From Betaproteobacteria bacterium (GTDB lineage: Bacteria > Pseudomonadota > Gammaproteobacteria > Burkholderiales > Burkholderiaceae_D), in contig JANYFL010000001.1 of NCBI GenBank assembly GCA_025362735.1, forward strand, positions 1 through 36,420: DNA of 36,420 nucleotides, in the 5' to 3' direction. The notes below the pieces were generated by a model. That model was not told where the DNA came from. It saw nothing but the letters and a program-made list of their open reading frames with translations, and made no database searches. Made by a program: the position numbers and the translations under genes. The first letter of the stretch is position 1; each line of letters starts with the position of its first letter. This document shows, piece after piece, positions 18,751 to 26,000 of the stretch.

Positions 18751-18885
18751 CAAAAATCTTGACGCAGAGAACACAGAGAGCCCATCAAGGGCACAGAGAA
18801 AAAGCAAGGCGGCAAGGCAATGAAGGACAGAAGAAATCTCTGTGTTCCTCGGTGACCTCTGTGTCTCTGTGTTGAGAGGTTTTGA
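18751..18885. repeat. Imperfect long inverted repeat built of CACAGAG/CTCTGTG units
   Basis: The left arm (about 18751-18802) contains GCAGAG, ACACAGAGAG and GCACAGAG. The right arm (about 18833-18884) contains the reverse complements TCTCTGTGTT, CTCTGTG and TCTCTGTGTTG. The ~30-base spacer includes GCAAGGCGGCAAGGC. The whole folds as one long imperfect hairpin between the ends of the convergent adenosyltransferase and aroG genes. Similar CTCTGTG-rich palindromes recur in many bacterial genomes as dispersed repeats; that resemblance is from memory. It may also act as a transcription end. Confidence 0.7.
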
Positions 18886-18922
18886 CCGGTACACATTAAC
18901 TCTTAATCAGAGCCTTCCAAAT

Positions 18923-20014
18923 CTATTTGCCTGAATATGAACGCTCACTCTCTTTCACGCGACGTGCCCGTACCGCTGCGGCAAGACCATCCAATACCTT
19001 GAGCGAATCTTCCCAGCCGATACAACCATCGGTAATGCTCTGGCCATAGGTCAGATCCTTCAGGGACTTGCCAGACTCGAGATCCTGGCGTCCGGCAACC
19101 AGATGACTCTCGATCATCAGGCCAAAAATCCGTGTGTCCCCGCCTGCAATTTGCTCGGCGATGTTGGCCGACACTGGAATCTGGTTTTCCGGCTTTTTAC
19201 TGCTGTTGGCATGCGAGGTATCGATCATCAACTTCTGCGCCAGACCAGCCTTGCCGATTTCGACACACGCTGCTTCCACACTGGCCGCGTCATAGTTCGG
19301 CGTTTTTCCACCGCGCAGAATGATGTGGCAGTCCTCGTTGCCATTGGTGGAAACAATGGCCGAGTGGCCGCCTTTGGTCACCGACAAGAAATGATGCGGC
19401 TGTGAAGCAGCCTTGATGGCGTCAATTGCAATCTTGATATTGCCGTCGGTGCCGTTCTTGAATCCGACCGGGCACGAAAGCCCTGAGGCCAGTTCGCGAT
19501 GCACCTGCGATTCGGTCGTACGGGCACCAATCGCTCCCCAACTGACGAGGTCAGCAATGTATTGCGGCGTCAAGGTGTCGAGGAATTCACAGCCCGCCGG
19601 CAAACCCAGTTCGTTGACATCCAGCAAGACCTCGCGCGCCATGCGCAGGCCCTTGTTGATCTGGAAACTGCCGTCCAGATCCGGATCGTTGATCAGGCCT
19701 TTCCAGCCCACCGTCGTGCGTGGTTTTTCGAAATAGACGCGCATCACAATTTCCAGATCGGCTGACAAACGCTTGCGCTCAGCGACCAGCTTGGCTGCGT
19801 AATCCATGGCGGCTACGGGATCGTGAATCGAGCAGGGGCCGATCACCACCAGCAGACGATCATCAGCGCCGTGCAGAATGCGGTGAATCGCCTGCCGGGT
19901 CGTGTAAGTCGTATTCGAAGCCACATCGCCGCAGGGAAGCTCTCTCAGCAAATGCGACGGCGGAGCCAGCTCCTTGATTTCGCGAATGCGCAAGTCGTCG
20001 GTGTTGTGCGTCAT
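18923..20014 (-). CDS. aroG: 3-deoxy-7-phosphoheptulonate (DAHP) synthase, class I AroG type
   Basis: The enzyme condenses phosphoenolpyruvate and erythrose 4-phosphate, the first step of the shikimate pathway. From the ATG at 20012-20014 (AGGAG ribosome-binding site 6 bases upstream) the protein is 363 residues. Its metal ligands fall at Cys61 (GPCSIHD), His268 (DTSHANSSK), Glu302 (IESH) and Asp329 (SITDGCIGWED), matching or nearly matching E. coli AroG numbering and supporting this start. An upstream in-frame ATG at 20071 would add 19 residues translated from the attenuator region and is rejected. The gene is preceded by a Phe-rich leader peptide and terminator, so expression is probably set by charged tRNA-Phe. 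Allosteric inhibition is likely, but its specificity was not determined. Confidence 0.96.
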   Translation of the reverse strand: MTHNTDDLRIREIKELAPPSHLLRELPCGDVASNTTYTTRQAIHRILHGADDRLLVVIGPCSIHDPVAAMDYAAKLVAERKRLSADLEIVMRVYFEKPRTTVGWKGLINDPDLDGSFQINKGLRMAREVLLDVNELGLPAGCEFLDTLTPQYIADLVSWGAIGARTTESQVHRELASGLSCPVGFKNGTDGNIKIAIDAIKAASQPHHFLSVTKGGHSAIVSTNGNEDCHIILRGGKTPNYDAASVEAACVEIGKAGLAQKLMIDTSHANSSKKPENQIPVSANIAEQIAGGDTRIFGLMIESHLVAGRQDLESGKSLKDLTYGQSITDGCIGWEDSLKVLDGLAAAVRARRVKESERSYSGK

Positions 20015-20049
20015 GTGATTCTCCTGATGAATACCTGAAATCTGCCATG

Positions 20050-20082
20050 AAAAAAAAACCGCCAGAGGCATCTGGCGGTTTT
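20050..20082 (-). terminator. Attenuator terminator in the aroG leader
   Basis: On the minus strand, a 12-bp stem (AAAACCGCCAGA / TCTGGCGGTTTT) with a 4-base loop runs into a T-rich tract of nine residues and ends about 35 bases before the aroG start codon. Its 5' arm CCGCCA can alternatively pair with TGGCGG inside the leader ORF (20117-20122), which would prevent terminator formation. Confidence 0.88.
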
Positions 20083-20105
20083 GGATGAGTGCCCGGACTT
20101 GCGCG

Positions 20106-20168
20106 CTACTCTTTCCCCGCCATTGCTGCGGTAAAGAAAAAGTAAAAGAAAGTCGGCACGGAATTCAT
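20106..20168 (-). CDS. Phe-rich leader peptide of the aroG attenuator (pheL-like)
   Basis: A 20-codon ORF (ATG at 20166-20168, TAG at 20106-20108) carries Phe-Phe-Tyr-Phe-Phe-Phe at residues 7-12, encoded TTC TTT TAC TTT TTC TTT. It ends 23 bases before the intrinsic terminator hairpin. This is the classic layout of an amino-acid attenuator, like E. coli pheL. Ribosomes stalled at Phe codons would leave codons 16-18 free to pair with the terminator arm; ribosomes reaching the stop codon would cover them. No Shine-Dalgarno is visible, and the best upstream promoter would start the transcript within a few bases of the ATG. Confidence 0.82.
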   Translation of the reverse strand: MNSVPTFFYFFFTAAMAGKE

Positions 20169-20176
20169 GGGGCGGA

Positions 20177-20205
20177 GTTTAACCGGTGTGGGTTAGGGCT
20201 GGCAA
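20177..20205 (-). promoter_or_regulatory. Candidate promoter of the aroG leader transcript
   Basis: TTGCCA (20200-20205) and TTAAAC (20177-20182) are spaced by 17 bases on the minus strand. The -35 is good; the -10 matches the consensus at only three positions. Predicted initiation near 20170 would place the leader-peptide ATG at or next to the 5' end of the RNA. Confidence 0.4.
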
Positions 20206-20271
20206 GTCGGTCTGAATTTATTGGGAACTCTAAATTCTGATTGGGTACCAAAATTTCTACCAAAGTTTCTC

Positions 20272-20688
20272 TTACGTCTTGGTCAATACGCTGCTTTCAA
20301 GCCTCGTATCAATCATCGATTTATATAACTGGAAATCGTGGGCACTTTCCGGAGCTACATACATCAGTTCACCAAAATGTTTGGCGTAGTCATTCAGATA
20401 CAAGCCGTTATCACCATAGTACTTCTCCGCAAAAGCGTTTCCTTCATTATTCAAGTCTTCGTCTGTCAGCTTCCCATCGCAATACTTGAAGAAATACTCT
20501 GTAGCAGAAAGTTCGCCATCGATGACCTTTTGCGTATCTTCCGGCTCTTCCTCTTTGTGAAGATCCCCGGCCCACCCTTTGTTAAAACACCATCGTAGAA
20601 AAAGGGCGATGTGAGTCCCACCGTATTCGTCTGGGGATCCTTTTGGAAAGTCACCACCAGAGTGCCAACTCGCATCATCATATTTCAT
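20272..20688 (-). CDS. DUF7832-like hypothetical protein
   Basis: The 138-residue soluble, acidic protein begins KYDDASWHSGGDFP and continues with GGTHIALFLRWCFNKG, a pattern I recall from the DUF7832 family of uncharacterised small bacterial proteins. I chose the ATG at 20686-20688 because the family motif begins there; a TTG seven codons upstream is an alternative. Neither has a good ribosome-binding site. It lies 65 bases after tldD and before the aroG leader on the same strand, interrupting an otherwise conserved tldD-aroG neighbourhood. Base composition looks more AT-rich than the neighbours, so it may be a recent arrival. Function unknown. Confidence 0.7.
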   Translation of the reverse strand: MKYDDASWHSGGDFPKGSPDEYGGTHIALFLRWCFNKGWAGDLHKEEEPEDTQKVIDGELSATEYFFKYCDGKLTDEDLNNEGNAFAEKYYGDNGLYLNDYAKHFGELMYVAPESAHDFQLYKSMIDTRLESSVLTKT

Positions 20689-20753
20689 AGGAGCTATCTG
20701 GGGAGACAATAAAATTACCCATCAATAAATATGCCCAAAATACTTGGTGCATA

Positions 20754-22226
20754 TCAACCCGTCCCGCCCACAGTCAGCCCATCAATCCGCAACGTCGGTT
20801 GCCCCAATCCCACCGGCACGCTCTGTCCATCCTTGCCGCAGGTGCCAACACCGCCATCCAGCGCCATGTCGTTGCCGATCATGCTGACTCGGGTCAGGGC
20901 GTCGGGGCCGTTGCCGATGAGGGTTGCGCCCTTGACCGGATAAGTGATCTTGCCGTTTTCGATGCGATAGGCTTCAGTGGTGCTGAAGGTAAATTTGCCG
21001 TTGGTGATATCGACCTGGCCACCGCCGAAGTTGACCGCATAAATACCGTTTTGCACTGAAGCAATGATTTCTTTGGGATCGCGGTTTCCGTTGAGCATGT
21101 AGGTGTTGGTCATGCGCGGCATCGGCAAGTGGGCGAAGGATTCGCGCCGTCCGTTGCCGGTGACGCCAGCTTTCATCAGGCGCGCATTCAACGTGTCCTG
21201 CATATAGCCTTTGAGCACGCCATCTTCGATCAGCGTGGTGCAGTGGGTCGGATTGCCTTCGTCATCGATGTTCAGCGAACCGCGCCGGTCGGCGATGGTG
21301 CCGTCATCGACGATGGTGATGCCCTTAGCCGCGACGCGCTGGCCGATCTTGCCTGCGAAGGCGGATGAGCCCTTGCGATTGAAGTCACCTTCCAGACCGT
21401 GGCCGATGGCTTCGTGCAACAACACACCGGGCCAGCCTGGGCCGAGCACGACCGTCATTTCTCCGGCAGGCGCAGAGCGTGAATCGAGATTGGTGAGCGC
21501 CTGGGCGACCGCTTCCTTCGCCATGTTTTGTAGATAGGCATCATCGAAACGTGCGTAATCGTAACGTCCGCCGCCGCCAGCAAAGCCCTGTTCGCGGCGA
21601 CCATTCTGCTCGGCAATTACAGTCAGCGAAATGCGCACCAGCGGGCGCACATCGGCGGCCAGCACGCCGTCGGAACGGGCGACCAGAACCACATCGTATT
21701 CACTGGCCAGACCGGCCATCACTTGAGTGATGCGCGGGTCAATCTGTCGTGCCATCTTTTCAAGTTTTTCCAGCATCGCCACTTTGGCGGTGGAATCGAG
21801 CGAAGCCAGTGGATCAATCGGGGCATACAGCTTGTGCGCTTGTTTCTGGTCGTGCGCCGTGTGCATCGCACCGGCGACCTTGATGCGCCCGGCACCTGCC
21901 GTCGCAATCGTACGCGTGGCCTTGGCAGCATTCATCAGGGCTTCGATATTGATTTCGTCCGAATAGGCGAAGGCCTGCTTGTCACCCGTCACGGCACGCA
22001 CACCGACACCCTGTTCAATCCCGAAACTGCCGGATTTAACGATGCCCTCTTCGAGGCTCCAGCTTTCCGAGCGCACGTACTGGAAATACAGGTCGGCATA
22101 GTCGACCCGATGACGAAAAATTTCGGACAAGGCGCGCTGCAGGTCAGGTTCACTCAAGCCATAAGGCGTGAGCAAAACATTGCGAGCGGTGTCGAGTGCG
22201 GCGAAAGGGGCTTCAATGAGCTTCAT
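20754..22226 (-). CDS. tldD: TldD metalloprotease subunit
   Basis: TldD pairs with TldE/PmbA to form a cytoplasmic zinc protease that cleaves unfolded peptides, as in microcin B17 maturation and CcdA turnover. The 490-residue sequence has the family metal motif HEAIGH (271-276), the Gly-rich segment before it and the C-terminal Cys in VGTCGKDGQ expected as the third ligand. Length matches E. coli TldD. Its partner gene is not in this window. It starts 30 bases after the nitrilase stop and is probably cotranscribed with yhdP and the nitrilase gene; yhdP-tldD linkage is also known in enterobacteria. Confidence 0.95.
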   Translation of the reverse strand: MKLIEAPFAALDTARNVLLTPYGLSEPDLQRALSEIFRHRVDYADLYFQYVRSESWSLEEGIVKSGSFGIEQGVGVRAVTGDKQAFAYSDEINIEALMNAAKATRTIATAGAGRIKVAGAMHTAHDQKQAHKLYAPIDPLASLDSTAKVAMLEKLEKMARQIDPRITQVMAGLASEYDVVLVARSDGVLAADVRPLVRISLTVIAEQNGRREQGFAGGGGRYDYARFDDAYLQNMAKEAVAQALTNLDSRSAPAGEMTVVLGPGWPGVLLHEAIGHGLEGDFNRKGSSAFAGKIGQRVAAKGITIVDDGTIADRRGSLNIDDEGNPTHCTTLIEDGVLKGYMQDTLNARLMKAGVTGNGRRESFAHLPMPRMTNTYMLNGNRDPKEIIASVQNGIYAVNFGGGQVDITNGKFTFSTTEAYRIENGKITYPVKGATLIGNGPDALTRVSMIGNDMALDGGVGTCGKDGQSVPVGLGQPTLRIDGLTVGGTG

Positions 22227-22256
22227 GGCTTTGGGAAATTAGAGGAGTCGTTCGTA

Positions 22257-23084
22257 TTACATCACACGATGCTTGAGCGCAGGCAAATTCTGTCGCACAT
22301 CCTGCATGAAACTGGGGTCGATTGTGCCAATCACAATGCCTTCACCTTCTGGCAGCACCGCCTGAACCTTGCCCCAGGGGTCGATCAGCATGCTGTGCCC
22401 CCACGTGCGGCGACCATTTTCATGCTTGCCGCCCTGGGCTGCAGCGAGGACATAACACTGGTTTTCGATCGCGCGGGCGCGCAGCAGGATTTCCCAATGG
22501 GCACTGCCGGTCGTGTAGGTGAACGCAGAAGGAACAATCATCAGACCGGTTTTACCACCGTCGCTGAGCTGGCGAAACAGTTCGGGAAAGCGCAAGTCGT
22601 AACAGATCGTCAGTCCACTCTGCAGGCCGCCATGACGTAACGGTGCAATAAACGTTGCGGGTATGCGGCCTGGCGTGATCGTCCGTGCTTCATCGTAGGA
22701 CTCGGTCCCTTTATGAAAGCCGAACAGATGAATCTTGTCGTAGCGCGCAAGGGCTTCACCATCGGCTCCGAACACCAGTGTCGTATTGAGCACTTTGTCC
22801 AGATCGGGCGACACCAAGGGCAAGGTGCCGCCAACGAGTACGATTTTGTGGCGTGCTGCGGACTCGCGCAAAAAATTCTGGATCGGACCCTCGCCATCTA
22901 TTTCACGTAGCGCGACCTTATCGGTTTCGTGATAGCCCATCACGCAAAAATATTCCGGCAACGCAACCAGTTCCGCGCCTTGATCTGCGGCGCTGGCAAT
23001 CAAACGGCCTGCCGTTTCAAGATTAACCGAGACCGATGTCGTAGAAACCATCTGCACGGCGGCGACTTTGATCGAAGCGCTCAT
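22257..23084 (-). CDS. Carbon-nitrogen hydrolase (nitrilase superfamily, Nit1/Nit2-like)
   Basis: This 275-residue protein has the nitrilase-superfamily triad: Glu44 (LPEYF), Lys117 (RYDKIHLF) and Cys161 (GLTICYDLRFPELFR). The YDKIHLF and CYDLRFPE forms are typical of the Nit1/Nit2 branch, which includes deaminated-glutathione amidase and omega-amidase. A metabolite-repair amidase is therefore the best guess, but the substrate is not proven. Its ATG overlaps the yhdP stop in an ATGA, and tldD follows after 30 bases, so the three genes form a coupled operon. Confidence 0.92.
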   Translation of the reverse strand: MSASIKVAAVQMVSTTSVSVNLETAGRLIASAADQGAELVALPEYFCVMGYHETDKVALREIDGEGPIQNFLRESAARHKIVLVGGTLPLVSPDLDKVLNTTLVFGADGEALARYDKIHLFGFHKGTESYDEARTITPGRIPATFIAPLRHGGLQSGLTICYDLRFPELFRQLSDGGKTGLMIVPSAFTYTTGSAHWEILLRARAIENQCYVLAAAQGGKHENGRRTWGHSMLIDPWGKVQAVLPEGEGIVIGTIDPSFMQDVRQNLPALKHRVM

Positions 23085-26000
23085 TTTGATGCTGGTGCCG
23101 CTGTCTTTGAATTGGAAGGGCTGGCCGGCGGGAGAACCAGCTTGGGTTCGGCCTGCCGGTCCACTTTGGTCATAGTGGGATCAGCCCAGGAACCCGTGAC
23201 ATTGTATTCATAAGAAAAGGCACGGGTGAGTGGGTCGCGCAACACATATTGAGCAAGAAACGTGGCGAGGCCTATGGCCGGGTTGGCCAGTGCGGCATAG
23301 CCGAGCGAGGCGGCGCCGGCATTGATTTCCGGGAGGACCAGTACATGCAGATTCTGGGTTTCGCGCGCCAGATCGGTTGAACCTTCAATCAGCACCGTGG
23401 CCTGAACGCCGCGCATCTTGAAGTCTTTGGTTGATGCGACTCCGTTGTCGACGGTCACATTCGAACGAATCGTATCGAAGGCAAAACCTTCAGAAAAGAC
23501 ATCGCGGAAATCCAGGGTCAGACGACGCGGCAGGCTTTGCAGACTAAGTACCCCCAGGAGTTTGGCAATGCCGGGATCGGCCTGAAGGAACTGACCCTTT
23601 TCAGCTTCAAGGTGCATTTGTCCATCCAGCGAGCCATAGTCGATTTTCAAGGGACTCCCCCGCCACATCACAGCCCCTTCAAGCGAGGCCGTGCCGTTGC
23701 GAACCGTATTTTTCAGACCAAAACGATCCATCAACTTGCCCACATTATTGGCGTTGATCGTGAACGAAAGCTGGGTGCGTTGTCGTGCGGAACCGTTTGC
23801 TGGGGCGGTGGTGCCAGCGCCCGAACTTGGACTCAAAGAGAGTTCGGGTCCCCAAACGCCTTTGGCCTCGAACTTTGCGTCGTCGTTGGTGATATTGAGT
23901 TTCTGCAATTGCCATTCGCGTCGATTGAAATTACTGGCGTTGGCAATGGTATTGGTCGCCTGGAGTTCCAGCTTGCCCCATTTTTTCCCGGACAACTCGA
24001 AGCTGTCGGCAACGATGTCCAATGCGGGCATTTCCTGAGCGTCTGAATCAATCACACTGTTGAGGTTCGATTCGGCTACATCCGATTGAGGAATTTTCAA
24101 TCTGGCCAAACGTGCAGTGACCAGATCCTGGCGCTGTCCTTGCCGCCAGGTGATATAGCCCGAGACCTGTTCGGCATCGATATTGGCCTGCCATGTCAAT
24201 TCATTACTACCGGGTATTTGAATGCGCGATGCCGCAGCACTGATGTTGGCAAAATTCTTCCCGCCTAATCGCAAATCGGTGGTACGCAGTGCAAAGACTT
24301 CGGGGAGATAGGCGCTGGTCGAAATATCTTCGGCCAGCTTGATGCTCTGGGTCACATTGGTCGGGCTTGTTGCCGGTGCGGCAGGACCAGATGGAGCGGA
24401 GGTTGGCTTGCTACTGGTTAATTGCTTCAGTGTGGCTCCCCATGCGTCCAGGTCGAGCGATTTCGCGTTGATGTTGACATAGGTGCTGGTTTCATTTAGT
24501 GCGGCCGGCTCGTTGATGCCATAGGCGGCGCGTGTGATCTGCATCTCTCCATTTCGATCCGGTCGACGCTCAAACGTCGCATTCAAAACGGTGCCCAGTC
24601 GAAACCGGATTTGATCGCTGGCCGATGCAGGCGCAGAAGGCGTCGATGCATTTCGTGTAACCGCAGGCAGATTGACCAGATCTACACGCAGCGGCCAACT
24701 GTCTGTGGCTGCTTTACGGATCGGATCGGGCAAGTTGATACCCAGTCCGGCCAGACTGGATTCCACGATCAGCAATGGAGGTACCGGGGTTGGTGTGGTG
24801 GCAGAGGATGGATTGGAATGTGTGTTCACATTGACTGCGACGGTGTAGCGCGTACTACCGGTTAGATGTTCAGCCAGATTCTGAATCAGGGACTCATCCC
24901 CCAGGTTGCTACGATTGCTTAAGGCATTGGTCAGATTGATCGTGCCATCACCACGCAGTTCAATCATGCCATCGGCTCGCGTCGATCCATCAAGTTTCAT
25001 CGAGCCACCGACAAACTGACCAGTCACACCCTGAATGCCCATCCCCTTTTCAGAAAAATCCAGACGCCCGTTGACGCGCTGCAGGGGCGGCATGCCGCTC
25101 AACAGCGTGATGTCGTTATTCTGGAACGTGATGGATCCGACGACTTTGCTGCGCTCGATATCCGCAAGCGGCAGATTCAATTTCAAATTCAAACGTGCAG
25201 TGCCTGTCGCACGCGTTGTGGCGGTGAAATGCTCAATCATTTTGCTGACCGGACTGGCATTGGTAAAACGCACCAGGTCCTGCAAGGGACCAACTGCACC
25301 GCCAGTCACCATCAACACGAGGTCATGGTCTTCCACGTCAGTGATTTCGGCCTTGACCTTTTCTAGCTTGACGCCGTAGACCTGAGCTGAATCGGCTTCG
25401 ATTACCAGACGACTCTGGTCAATCAGCAGCGTGCCATTGATGTCTTCGAAGACCGGCCAAAGCGGCGCTGCTTTCGGATCACCAAATCCAGCTTCGCCGG
25501 GCAAGTGCGGAACATAATTGAGCGCGACCTTCCGCAGATTGCCGCTGATGTGGAAGACATTCCCGGAAGTTGTCGATGCCGCAGGGTTAACGCCGACCAG
25601 TTTTCCAAGGGGAGTGACTTGTGCCAGTTTGTTGACGACATTGCGAGCCGAGTCGCCCGCAGAAGTGACGGTTGCGCCGATGTTTGTGATGCTTGCGATG
25701 TTTGTATTGGCCGAAGAACCGGCTACGTTTTTGGAAGCAGTGAGTGCAGCTTTCTCCCGGGCCTTGGCCTTCTGAACAGAAGTGGGTCCGTAGGGAATGA
25801 GATCAACCGGGCCCGAAACTTTGAAATCGACATCTTCGGCACGTCCGCTCAACAAGCCATATTTCAAAAACAGCCGAGTTGATTCGGGCATATCCAAGGG
25901 CAAGTAACGCGCAACTTGTGAGGCCTCGGCACGCGTCAAACGTCCGCTCAAATCCAGAGTGCCGGAATCGCCTGCGCCCAAACCGGAGTGATACTTGGCT

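Noticed and set aside
20015..20071. N-terminal extension of aroG
   Set aside because: It would be translated from the attenuator hairpin and T tract; the downstream ATG has AGGAG and gives metal-ligand numbering matching E. coli AroG.
21723..22640. Long plus-strand frame antisense to tldD and the nitrilase gene
   Set aside because: It spans two well-supported genes and the junction between them; composition is that of an antisense shadow.
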